Part shown: positions 8,507 to 16,337 of the stretch, piece by piece
Layout of the letters: each line of letters starts with the position of its first letter
How positions within the stretch are numbered: the stretch's first letter is position 1
Assembly (NCBI GenBank): GCA_964572965.1
Contig: CAZNHL010000046.1
Coordinates: 1-38,263, forward strand
Reading direction: 5' to 3'
Source of the DNA: CAZNHL01 sp964572965
GTDB lineage: Bacteria; Bacteroidota; Bacteroidia; Cytophagales; UBA9547
DNA length: 38,263 nt
Program-made: the position numbers and the translations under genes
Notes under the pieces: model-generated
Seen by the model: the letters and a program-made list of their open reading frames with translations, nothing else
Database searches by the model: none
What the model was told of the DNA's origin: nothing

Positions 8507-9205
8507 TCATGACTCAAGTCTTGTTATTAAGCTATCTACGACTTTTCGTACACCTGTTGTCGCTTTTTCTTCAAGTTTGTGCAGGTATGGGTGAGGTGAT
8601 ACGTAGGGAATATGAGGGTCAATTACATAAATCTCTGTATTGTGGCCGGCATAATCTATCAGTCCGGCAGCAGGGTATACAGCTAATGATGTACCTACAA
8701 CCAGTAAATAGTCGACTTTACTTATTACTTTGGCTGCTCTTTCTATTTCAGGAACCATTTCTCCAAACCACACAATATTGGGGCGTAATTGAGAACCTTG
8801 TGGGCAAAGGTCACCAATATTCAGTTCCCAACCATCAATATCAAAAATAAGATTGGCGTTTTTGGTACTACGGCTTTTAAAAAGCTCTCCATGTAAGTGG
8901 ATAATATTTGAGGAGCCTGCTCTCTCGTGAAGGTTATCTACGTTTTGTGTTATAATGGTGACATCAAAATATTGTTCCAATTCTACTAAAGCAAGATGAG
9001 CAGCATTTGGGTTTACTTCTAGTGCCTGTTTCCTTCTCTGGTTATAAAACTCAAGTACCAGTTTCCGATTTCTGGCCCATCCTTGCGGAGAAGCTACGTC
9101 CATTACGTCATGGCCTTCCCAAAGTCCGTCTGCATCACGAAAGGTACTGATGCCACTTTCTGCACTAATACCAGCGCCACTTAATACTGCTACTTTCTTT
9201 TTCAT
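8507..9205 (-). CDS. Sir2-family NAD-dependent protein deacylase, zinc-site-less
   Basis: A 232-residue sirtuin that removes acyl groups from protein lysines with NAD+. Visible motifs: GAGISAESGISTFRD, TQNVDNLHERAG, catalytic His105 in HLHGELF, WFGEMVP, and LVVGTSLAVYPAAGL. Tyr54 and Arg57 form a YxxR pair (FYNQRRK), the class III signature that in SIRT5 and CobB recognises succinyl/malonyl-lysine, so desuccinylase activity is a fair inference. The small-domain segment (about residues 110-145) holds only one Cys in the whole protein, so the usual four-Cys zinc site is absent. The gene is divergent from the dtd gene. Cytosolic. Confidence 0.93.
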   Translation of the reverse strand: MKKKVAVLSGAGISAESGISTFRDADGLWEGHDVMDVASPQGWARNRKLVLEFYNQRRKQALEVNPNAAHLALVELEQYFDVTIITQNVDNLHERAGSSNIIHLHGELFKSRSTKNANLIFDIDGWELNIGDLCPQGSQLRPNIVWFGEMVPEIERAAKVISKVDYLLVVGTSLAVYPAAGLIDYAGHNTEIYVIDPHIPYVSPHPYLHKLEEKATTGVRKVVDSLITRLES

Positions 9206-9270
9206 AAGTTCAAAGATTAGCTCAATTTATCTTTTATTTTATAATCGGCCAATTTTTGTAATATTGAATT

Positions 9271-9723
9271 ATGATAGCTGTCATACAAAGAGTGAGTGAG
9301 GCTTCGGTAACTATCGAAGGAAAAGTAACAGGAGAGATTGGTAAAGGTTTAATGATGTTGCTTGGCATTGCCCATGAAGATACTAAAGAGGATATTGAAT
9401 GGCTGTCGTCTAAGATTATCAATATGAGGGTCTTTAGTGACGCAGAAGGTAAAATGAACCTGGCACTAAAAGATATCAATGGTGATATTTTGCTGATTAG
9501 CCAGTTTACACTCCATGCGAGTACTAAAAAAGGTAACAGGCCGTCTTTCATTGATGCAGCACGCCCGGAAGTAGCTATACCTCTTTACGAAGCAATGATA
9601 CAGAAACTGGCACAGCATTTGTTAAAACCAATCCAAACCGGCGAATTTGGAGCAGATATGAAAGTGGCTCTCGTTAATGACGGACCGGTTACAATAATAA
9701 TAGACTCTAAAAGTAGATTTTAG
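9271..9723 (+). CDS. dtd: D-aminoacyl-tRNA deacylase
   Basis: A 150-residue protein, the usual length of bacterial DTD, which hydrolyses D-amino acids (and glycine) from mischarged tRNAs in the cytosol. It begins with the conserved MIAVIQRVSEASVTI, then has the catalytic SQFTLHA loop, KKGNRPSF, the GEFGADMKV stretch and NDGPVTI, which carries the cross-subunit Gly-cisPro motif. All hallmark residues are present, so it should be active. It is divergent from the sirtuin gene across 65 bases and followed by an AT-rich inverted repeat region before the MazG-like gene. Confidence 0.96.
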   Translation: MIAVIQRVSEASVTIEGKVTGEIGKGLMMLLGIAHEDTKEDIEWLSSKIINMRVFSDAEGKMNLALKDINGDILLISQFTLHASTKKGNRPSFIDAARPEVAIPLYEAMIQKLAQHLLKPIQTGEFGADMKVALVNDGPVTIIIDSKSRF

Positions 9724-9818
9724 ATAAAAGACTTTAGATTTAAGACTTAGCTTAGTTAATGTTTAACTTAAGCAGTTTATCTCAATGCTATTATCTAAAA
9801 TATCTAGAAATCTAAAAC
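9716..9818. repeat. AT-rich degenerate/inverted repeat region between dtd and mazG-like gene
   Basis: The segment is built from variants of TTTAGATTT. An exact 10-base inverted pair is present: TTTTAGATAA at 9718-9727 and TTATCTAAAA at 9791-9800. No T-tract follows, so I do not call it a terminator. Confidence 0.55.
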
Positions 9819-10145
9819 ATGACTATACAAGAAGCCCAGGAAACTGTTGATAAGTGGATTACTACTACAGGTGTTCGTTATTTTAATGAATTAACCAATA
9901 TGGCAATTCTGACGGAAGAAGTAGGAGAGGTGGCACGCCTGATTTCCAGAAAGTACGGAGAACAGTCATTTAAAGAAAGCGATAAGAATAAAGATTTGGG
10001 AGATGAACTTGCCGATGTAATGTTTGTGTTAATATGTTTAGCTAACCAGACCGGCGTTGATCTTACAGAGGCACTTAAAAAGAATCTGGATAAAAAAAGT
10101 ATACGTGACGCAACTCGTCATCAGAATAACAGTAAACTGCTCTAG
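9819..10145 (+). CDS. MazG-like nucleotide pyrophosphohydrolase
   Basis: A 108-residue all-alpha NTP pyrophosphohydrolase of the MazG/iMazG superfamily, which hydrolyses nucleoside triphosphates to monophosphate and pyrophosphate. The metal-binding carboxylates are seen as EEVGEVARL (EExxE type) and KDLGDELADVMFVL (ExxD type), separated by about 25 residues, followed by the helix LTEALKKNLDKKSIRD. The length corresponds to a single domain, half of E. coli MazG. It probably removes non-canonical or excess dNTPs in the cytosol. It is on the same strand as dtd but 95 bases away. Confidence 0.9.
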   Translation: MTIQEAQETVDKWITTTGVRYFNELTNMAILTEEVGEVARLISRKYGEQSFKESDKNKDLGDELADVMFVLICLANQTGVDLTEALKKNLDKKSIRDATRHQNNSKLL

Positions 10146-10190
10146 TTTATTTCTAACCTAATCAATTATATACTAAACAAGGAACTGACT

Positions 10191-11144
10191 ATGCTTAAAA
10201 AATTGATTCAAATCTCATTGGTGGCTGTATTGGCTTTTGGCCTTACAAGTTGTATTAAGAAAGATGATGATACTAAAACGTCTGTAAGTACAAGTTTGAC
10301 AGATCAATCAGCATCTGATGAATATGATAAAGCAATGACTATTGTAGATTCATTGGCGAGTAGAAGAGGTTCTGCACGTATTGATGCTGCTGATTTGCCT
10401 TGTGGTGTAATAAAAGATACAGTGATTGACGGTAAACATACTATTAAGTTCGGAGACAAAACACCTTGCGGACACAGGCAGTTAAGTGGAACAATTACTT
10501 ATAAATTAGTAAATGGAGCTAACTGGGGTGAAGTGGGGGCCAAATTAGAGGTAACTTTCGTCGATTACAAAGTACTTGTATTAGCAACAAATGAAAGTGT
10601 TATTCTGAATGGTACACATATAGTAGAAAATGTTTCGGGTAAGTATTTATGGCAACTGTTCACTACAAAAAATACGGTGATTAATCATAAAGCAAACGGA
10701 GGGTTGGAAGTTTCATTTATTGATTCAAAGGGCATAACTATTAAAAGATCAAGAAGAATACATCAGGATAGAAAATGGACCAGAGGAAACGGAGACTTTA
10801 CAACGTTCAAGTTTGAAGTAAAAGGTGATTCTGCAAATGTGATTGAGAATGGGACCACAAAAGATGGTTATCCTTATGTAAATACAGTAAAAGAGACTTT
10901 TACATGGCAGAATTATGCAGCGAATTCTTTGTTCGCAGTATTGATTAAAGGTAGTTCAGAGACAGTGGTTACAAACACAAAAGTGGCAAGCGCTACCGGT
11001 ACAATTGTTGTTACTGCAGGCTACAAGAAAACTCTTACAGAAGAGACGCTGGTACAGGACCAAACGTCAAATGCTTACCAGATTGTGTATAATATTAAAT
11101 TCCCTGGTTATGACAAGACTACAACTAGCTACCAGTTGTACTAG
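10191..11144 (+). CDS. hypothetical lipoprotein (317 aa)
   Basis: The N-terminus is a lipoprotein signal: charged MLKKLIQ, a hydrophobic stretch and the lipobox LTSC with Cys21, followed by IKKDDD, so it should be lipid-anchored in the envelope. The mature part is rich in beta strands and threonine (ITYKLVNGANWGEVGAKLEV, TTFKFEVKGDSANVIENG, TGTIVVTAGYKKTL) and has two further Cys in LPCGV and TPCGHR. I do not recognise a named domain. A strong rho-independent terminator follows 25 bases after the stop, and no neighbour suggests a role. Confidence 0.8.
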   Translation: MLKKLIQISLVAVLAFGLTSCIKKDDDTKTSVSTSLTDQSASDEYDKAMTIVDSLASRRGSARIDAADLPCGVIKDTVIDGKHTIKFGDKTPCGHRQLSGTITYKLVNGANWGEVGAKLEVTFVDYKVLVLATNESVILNGTHIVENVSGKYLWQLFTTKNTVINHKANGGLEVSFIDSKGITIKRSRRIHQDRKWTRGNGDFTTFKFEVKGDSANVIENGTTKDGYPYVNTVKETFTWQNYAANSLFAVLIKGSSETVVTNTKVASATGTIVVTAGYKKTLTEETLVQDQTSNAYQIVYNIKFPGYDKTTTSYQLY

Positions 11145-11168
11145 TCAGACTATTGAATCCTAAGTTAA

Positions 11169-11207
11169 TATCCCGTAAACTTGTAGTAGTTTACGGGATA
11201 TTTTTTT
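11169..11207 (+). terminator. rho-independent terminator after the lipoprotein gene
   Basis: A perfect 12-bp stem (TATCCCGTAAAC at 11169-11180 with its complement at 11189-11200), an 8-base loop and a run of T to 11207. Confidence 0.92.
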
Positions 11208-11225
11208 ACCATAAAAAGAAACGAA

Positions 11226-11585
11226 ATGAACGATGCTTCAGGAATAGACAGAATGTTGGCAGGAATCATTGATGTAACAGTTGCCTGCATTTGTCTGATT
11301 GTACCATATATGGGACCATTATTGGGTTTTTCATATATTCTTTTCAGAGATGCTTTGCCTTTTTTGAAAGGACAAAGCCTGGGGAAGCAGCTAATTAAAC
11401 TTAAAGTAGTAAGAGTAAATACAGGTGAAGGTATGCTTGAAGCTTATGGAGATTCTATTACCAGGAATATTTCATTGTTTATTCCTGTGTTTAATATTCT
11501 GGATGCTGTATTGGTATTTGCAAAACCATCTTTGCGTTTTGGAGATAAATGGGCTGAAACGAAGGTGATTAAATTGGAAGCATAA
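11226..11585 (+). CDS. RDD-family membrane protein
   Basis: A 119-residue membrane protein with three hydrophobic segments (LAGIIDVTVACICLIVPY; MGPLLGFSYILFRDALPF; SLFIPVFNILDAVLVF). It has features of the RDD family: the arginine and aspartates IDRMLAGIIDV near the N-terminus, GQSLGKQLIKLKVV after the second segment, and RFGDKWAETKVI near the C-terminus. The biochemical role of the family is poorly defined; transport has been proposed for some members. It follows the lipoprotein terminator and ends just before a 50-bp palindrome. Confidence 0.82.
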   Translation: MNDASGIDRMLAGIIDVTVACICLIVPYMGPLLGFSYILFRDALPFLKGQSLGKQLIKLKVVRVNTGEGMLEAYGDSITRNISLFIPVFNILDAVLVFAKPSLRFGDKWAETKVIKLEA

Positions 11586-11600
11586 TTAGTGACTGGGGGT

Positions 11601-11650
11601 ATAAAAATGCAATAGCCCATGGTTTAAACCATGGGCTATTGCATTTTTAT
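11601..11650. terminator. perfect 50-bp palindrome, bidirectional terminator
   Basis: Two 25-base arms (11601-11625 and 11626-11650) are exact reverse complements with no unpaired loop; the centre is GGTTTAAACC. The stem is flanked on the plus strand by a T-tract (to 11657). It lies between the convergent RDD and topA ends (stops at 11585 and 11661), so it probably terminates both. Confidence 0.9.
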
Positions 11651-11660
11651 TTTTTTAAGA

Positions 11661-13038
11661 TTATTTTTTCTTAGGAGCTGCTTTCTTCGCAGGAGCCTTT
11701 TTGGCAGTTACTTTTTTCTTCACTTCAGCAACTGTCGTTTTCTTAAAGAATTTTTTCTTTGGTTCCGGTGCGGTTTCTGCCAAAGCGAGGCATTCTTCCA
11801 GTGTAAGGTCTTTTGGCTCTTTGTCTTTAGGGATTTTAACGTTTTTATCACCAACAACAATATATGGACCATAACGGCCATTCAATACTTTCACCGATTC
11901 GTCTTCTGCAAATACTTTGATTGTTTTTTCGCTGTCGGCTTTACGTTTTGCTTCTATCAGCTCAACACAACGCTCCTGGGTAATAGACATTGGGTCGTCT
12001 TCTTTACCTAAAGAGTAGAATTTGCCATCGTGGCGGATGTATGGACCAAAGCGGCCGATAGCCACTGTCATGACTTTATCTTCGAATTCTCCGGCCTGAC
12101 GGGGAAGTTTGAATAGCTCCAAAGCTTCTTCCAGGGTGATAGACTCCAATAGTTGCCCTTTTTTCAGGCTGGCGTACTGCGGTTTCTCTTCACCTTCAAC
12201 TACTTCGCCGATTTGTACAAAAGGACCGTATTTACCCAGTCTTGCAGATATTTTCTTCCCTGTTTTTGGGTCTGTTCCCAGTTCTCTTCCTGTATTTACA
12301 GGGCCTTTTTCTTCTTCTGTTGTTTCTACTGTGTGGCGGAAGCCTTTGTAGAAATTGCCTATCATGGCATCCCAGGGTAAGCTGCCTTCTGCAATGTGAT
12401 CAAACTCTTCTTCCACTTTGGCAGTAAACCCGAAGTCGATAACGTTAGGGAAATGACCAACAAGGAAGTCGTTTACGATCATTGCCAGATCTGTAGGGAA
12501 TAATTTAGCTTTTTCTGCGCCGTATATTTCCTTTTTGATTTTTGATGTTACTTTTCCTTTTCTTAATGTGATTTCTGTAGCATCACGCTCTTTGCCTTCT
12601 CTGTTTTCTTTTTCAACGTAGTTACGTTTCTGAATAGTAGAGATGGTTGGTGCATAGGTAGAAGGACGGCCGATACCAAGCTCTTCCAGTTTTTTCACCA
12701 GTGAAGCTTCTGTATAACGTGCAGCAGGTCTTGAGAAGCTTTGTGCAGCTTTCATTTCATGCAGTTCCAGTTTTTGGCCGATATTCAATGGTGGCAACAC
12801 TCCGCTTTCTTCTTCTTCGTCCTCATCATCTGATGCTTCGAGATATACTTTAAGGAAACCTTCAAACTTTACTACTTCTCCTGTAGCAATAAGCGTTTGT
12901 GATTGTCCTGAAATAGCAATTGTTGCTGTGGTCTTTTCTAAAAGTGCATCTGACATTTGTGATGCAATGGCGCGTTTCCATATCAGGTCATAAAGACGTT
13001 GCTCATTGCGTTCACCATCAACACTATGTTTTGCGAAG
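11661..13038 (-). CDS. topA: DNA topoisomerase I, C-terminal part (interrupted by assembly gap)
   Basis: This is the 3' part of topA, open from the gap edge (FAKHSVDGERNEQRLYDLIWKR) to the stop, about 458 residues. It holds the rest of the type IA topoisomerase core (LEELGIGRPSTYAPTI) and then three glycine-rich TopA C-terminal repeats recognisable by GKYGPFVQIG, GRFGPYIRHDGK and GRYGPYIVVGDK. No zinc-finger cysteines are seen. It ends in a Lys/Ala-rich tail (KKAPAKKAAPKKK) that likely binds DNA nonspecifically. The frame differs from that of the 5' part only because the gap length is arbitrary. An internal Met at 12956 is not the true start. The first 19 residues repeat, in diverged form, the last 19 of the part across the gap. 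Confidence 0.9.
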
Positions 13039-13048
13039 NNNNNNNNNN
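13039..13048. other. assembly gap (10 N) inside topA
   Basis: Ten unknown bases. The true gap length is not known. The sequences on the two sides encode the same 19-residue segment of TopA with 20 of 57 bases different. Confidence 0.99.
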
Positions 13049-14110
13049 GATAAGTTCGTAAAGTCTTTGTTCGTTTCTTTCTCCCTCTACCTGATGTACA
13101 GCAAAGTCAGTAGGACGAATAGCTTCGTGAGCTTCCTGTGCTGAATCGTTTTTTGTTTTATATTTTCTTACATGTGAAAACTCTGAGCCATAAGCAGAAG
13201 AAATCTCTTTCTTTGCTGACTCAATAGCAAGTTCAGAAAGGTTTACAGAGTCAGTTCTCATATAAGAGATCTTACCTGATTCATACAAACGTTGTGCTAC
13301 AGTCATTGTTTGTGCCACAGAGAAACCCAGTTTACGGCTGGCTTCCTGTTGTAAGGTAGACGTTGTAAAAGGTGCTGCAGGAGTACGTTTGGTGTCTTTT
13401 TTCTCCAGGTTTGAAATACTATAGGCCGATTCCGCGCATTTTTCAAGAAAAGCCTGTGCTTCTGCTTCTGTTTTAAAATCTTCCGAAAGTTTTGCTTTCA
13501 GTAATTTACCATTACCCAGTTCAAAAACAGCTGATACTTTATAGACAAACTGTGATTTGAATTGCTCCACCTCACGCTCTCTTTCAACAATTAAACGAAC
13601 AGCTACAGACTGTACACGTCCGGCAGAAAGTCCGCGTTTGATCTTTTTCCAGAGAATAGGAGAGAGTTCAAAACCTACCAGTCTGTCAAGAATACGGCGT
13701 GCCTGCTGCGCATTTACCAGATCCATGTCAATGTTACGCGGATTCTCGATAGCGTTAAGGATAGCGTTTTTTGTTATTTCTCTGAAAACGATACGTCTGG
13801 TCTTACCTTCGTTAAGGTTTAACGTTTCATATAAATGCCATGAAATGGCTTCTCCCTCACGGTCATCATCACTCGCCAACCAAACTGTTTCAGCTTCTTT
13901 GGCAAGTTTTTTCAATTCTCTGACTATCTCTTTCTTGTCATCAGATATCTCATAGGTAGGCCTGAAGTGGTTATTGATATCAATGGCATTATTCTCTTTA
14001 GGTAAATCGCGCACGTGACCGTAACTGGATTTTACCAAAAAGTCTTTTCCAAGATATCCTTCTATGGTCTTCGCTTTTGCCGGAGACTCAACTATGACAA
14101 GGTTTTTCAA
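13049..14110 (-). CDS. topA: DNA topoisomerase I, N-terminal part (interrupted by assembly gap)
   Basis: This is the 5' part of topA, 354 codons up to the gap. It starts MKNLVIVESPAKAKTIEGYL, the Toprim strand with the conserved Glu and the nucleotide-binding lysines. It then has SYGHVRDLPK, the Toprim acidic triad in ASDDDREGEAISWHL, and the active-site tyrosine in YMRTDSVNLS, which forms the 5'-phosphotyrosine link when negatively supercoiled DNA is relaxed. HEAIRPTDF lies close to the gap. With the C-terminal part the enzyme would be about 790 residues, normal for Bacteroidota. It is divergent from the sixA-like gene across 181 bases. Confidence 0.92.
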
Positions 14111-14214
14111 AGTATTTATTATTAATATAACCCCAAAGAAACAAAACTATGTGGCTTTAAACAAAATCTTATTGTCAATTTCGTACGAATTTACTTTTTG
14201 ACTTACATATGGCT

Positions 14215-14244
14215 TTTGTGTCTGCCTATTTTTCGCCACTTTTG
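14215..14244 (+). promoter_or_regulatory. probable promoter of the SixA-like gene
   Basis: A TTTG box at 14215-14218, an 18-base spacer and CACTTTTG at 14237-14244, one mismatch from the Bacteroidota TAnnTTTG element, 47 bases before the start codon. Confidence 0.38.
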
Positions 14245-14291
14245 TATCGTTAGTGGAGAGTTCTCTCATATATATATTTTAAGTATCAGTA

Positions 14292-14822
14292 ATGACTAAA
14301 AGATTAGTTCTTGTTCGCCATGCTAAGTCTGACTCTTCGGATCCGGGTCAGAAGGATTTTGATCGTCTGCTAAATGTTCGCGGATTTCAGGATGCTCCTC
14401 GTACCGGTGCAAGATTGGTTGAGCTGGGAGTAAAGCCTGACGCGGTTTTCTCAAGTCCGGCAATGCGTGCCCGAATGACTTCAGAGTTTGTTTGTGAACA
14501 GTTGAAGTATGATGTGAATGAGGTGGTGTATGATGAAGAATTGTATGAAGCTTCTGTAAGAAGCCTGCTTAATTTTATCAACGCCATTGAAGATAAGAAT
14601 AGTACGGTTTTAATGTTCGGCCATAATCCGACGTACACATATATAGCAGAAGCATTGTCAGGTAAAGAAATCGGTAATATACCTACCTGTGGTGCAGTAA
14701 GCCTTACTTTTGAAGTTGAAAGCTGGTCTGAAGTATCTGCCGGTCTGGCAAATCTTGAGTGGTTTATTTTCCCTAAAGACGGAGTCAAATCTTTTCAGGA
14801 AGAAGATGAAGAGTCTGTTTAA
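14292..14822 (+). CDS. sixA: SixA-like phosphohistidine phosphatase (histidine phosphatase superfamily)
   Basis: A 176-residue single-domain member of the histidine phosphatase (phosphoglycerate mutase-like) superfamily. The phosphohistidine motif is LVLVRHAKS (RHxK variant typical of SixA). Other catalytic elements are FSSPAMRARMTSEFV (second Arg) and MFGHNPTYTYIAEAL (second His). SixA dephosphorylates histidine phosphocarrier domains; in Bacteroidota the substrate is not established, so the symbol is by similarity. Cytosolic. It is divergent from topA and ends in a hairpin terminator shared with the convergent secreted-protein gene. Confidence 0.87.
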   Translation: MTKRLVLVRHAKSDSSDPGQKDFDRLLNVRGFQDAPRTGARLVELGVKPDAVFSSPAMRARMTSEFVCEQLKYDVNEVVYDEELYEASVRSLLNFINAIEDKNSTVLMFGHNPTYTYIAEALSGKEIGNIPTCGAVSLTFEVESWSEVSAGLANLEWFIFPKDGVKSFQEEDEESV

Positions 14823-14851
14823 TAAAGGAGTTTGCCATATTGCATAGAAAC

Positions 14852-14887
14852 AAAAGGGAGCAACTAAATCATAGTTGCTCCCTTTTT
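14852..14887. terminator. bidirectional rho-independent terminator
   Basis: 14-bp perfect stem (AAAAGGGAGCAACT at 14852-14865 with its complement at 14873-14886), 7-base loop, T-run on the plus strand and A-run on the left giving a T-run on the minus strand. It lies between the convergent gene ends at 14822 and 14910. Confidence 0.93.
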
Positions 14888-14909
14888 GTATTAAGAATAC
14901 TGCAGATAT

Positions 14910-16184
14910 CTACGTTTTTTGTTTTTTCTTTTTCGCAGCAGGGAAAAGTATATTGTTAAGAATAAGCCTGTATCCCGGAGAATTAGGGAATAGGTTCATG
15001 TCAGTCGGGTCTTCTCCAACATAATGCTCATAGTCTTCAGGATCATGCCCACCATAAAAAGTCCATGTACCTTTGCCTATTGTACCATGCACATAACGAG
15101 CTTCTTTCAGGTCTTTGTTTTCACCAAGAATCAGAACGTCGGAACGGATTAATTCTTTTTTAAAGGCAGTTGTCTGTCCCATAAAACCTTTGATGTTTGT
15201 TTCGTGGTTTTGTGTCAGCATGGTTGGCACCGGATCCCATTTTGCCGAAAACTGAAAGAGACTGAAGTAATCGTTTTTCTCTTCTATTACTTTCGGCAAA
15301 TAATTAGGTCTGCTGTCTATATTACTGAATTCATAAACGCCAGGGTCCATGATCAGTGAAAAGTTTTTGAATGCAAAAGTATTCTGATAATCCAGTTTTT
15401 GTTGTGCTTGCGGATCAGCAGGATCTCCGTCAAACATTTCGCCGCAAATGTCAGTATTGGCTGCAGCCAGCGCTATATCATAAGTGTCTGTTGCTGAGCA
15501 CATGGCAAATAAGAAGCCGCCGCCTACACAGAATTCTCTGATTTTCTGTACACAGGCAAGTTTGAGTTTGGATACCTTGTTAAAACCGTGTTTTCTGGCA
15601 GATTCTTCATAATTACGCTGTTGTTCCTGATACCATGGGAAATTGCGGTACATTGTCCAGAAACGGCCATATTGACCCGTGAAATCTTCATGATGAAGGT
15701 GCAGCCAGTCATATTTCGCCAGTTCTCCATTCATGATTTCATCGTCATAAATAACTGTATAAGGAATTTCGGCATAAGTCAATACCAATGTCACTGCATC
15801 ATCCCAGGGAAGCTTACTTTTAGGAGAATAAACAGCGATTTTAGGAGCTTTCTCCAGTTTCATTATTTCCATATTCACATCAGCAGCACTTATTTGTGCC
15901 GAGATGGAAGCATATTCGCCGTCTGAAACCACTTCGTAACTTATGCCTCTGATGATCAGTTCGTTTTCTATGCCGCTGAAATGAGCACAGGCAAAGCTGC
16001 CACCACGATAATTTAAGAGCCAGTCAACCTGAACATCTTTTGTCAATGCCCAAAATGCAATTCCATAAGCTTTCATGTGGTTTTTCTGACTGTTATCCAT
16101 CGGAATAAGCAGTTTAGACGCATTTGCACCCGATGAGACAATGATGAGAAAAAATATAGTAAAGAAATTGAACAACCTTGTCAT
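14910..16184 (-). CDS. secreted protein of unknown function (about 424 aa)
   Basis: The start at 16184 is chosen because it gives a clean signal peptide (MTRLFNFFTIFFLIIVSSGANA, i.e. charged start, hydrophobic core, ANA-S cleavage); an upstream ATG at 16259 would add 25 residues. The mature protein begins KLLIPMDNSQKNHMKAYG and contains KIAVYSPKSKLPWDDAVTLVL followed by IPYTVIYDDEI, WLHLHHEDFTGQYGRF, and GGGFLFAMCSATDTYDIAL, an arrangement like a class I glutamine-amidotransferase/ThuA-type Rossmann fold with a Cys in the elbow. I recall similar Bacteroidota proteins carrying the label asparagine synthetase B, which the sequence does not justify. It ends in a Lys-rich tail and is probably periplasmic. 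Function unknown. Confidence 0.78.
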   Translation of the reverse strand: MTRLFNFFTIFFLIIVSSGANASKLLIPMDNSQKNHMKAYGIAFWALTKDVQVDWLLNYRGGSFACAHFSGIENELIIRGISYEVVSDGEYASISAQISAADVNMEIMKLEKAPKIAVYSPKSKLPWDDAVTLVLTYAEIPYTVIYDDEIMNGELAKYDWLHLHHEDFTGQYGRFWTMYRNFPWYQEQQRNYEESARKHGFNKVSKLKLACVQKIREFCVGGGFLFAMCSATDTYDIALAAANTDICGEMFDGDPADPQAQQKLDYQNTFAFKNFSLIMDPGVYEFSNIDSRPNYLPKVIEEKNDYFSLFQFSAKWDPVPTMLTQNHETNIKGFMGQTTAFKKELIRSDVLILGENKDLKEARYVHGTIGKGTWTFYGGHDPEDYEHYVGEDPTDMNLFPNSPGYRLILNNILFPAAKKKKQKT

Positions 16185-16264
16185 TTTTTGAATGTCTTTT
16201 AAGATAAGATTAGACAAAAATATATTTATATAACGAATTATTGAGTAAATAATTCGCACTGATA

Positions 16265-16296
16265 TTTGTTTATCTTTTAAAGATTAGTCATTTTTG
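16265..16296 (+). promoter_or_regulatory. probable promoter of the 258-aa secreted protein gene
   Basis: A TTTG box at 16265-16268, a 20-base spacer and CATTTTTG at 16289-16296, one mismatch from TAnnTTTG, 41 bases upstream of the start codon. Confidence 0.4.
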
Positions 16297-16337
16297 TTTA
16301 AGACGCAATTTGCAAACGTCTATTTTTAAAAAGACTT

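Noticed and set aside
11631..12011. Plus-strand open frame of 126 codons near the topA 3' end
   Set aside because: Its Phe/Cys-rich sequence is the complement of the Lys-rich tail of TopA and is not a plausible protein.
12954..12956. Internal ATG as the start of a separate 431-residue gene
   Set aside because: The frame is open upstream to the gap and encodes conserved TopA sequence, so this is an internal Met of topA.
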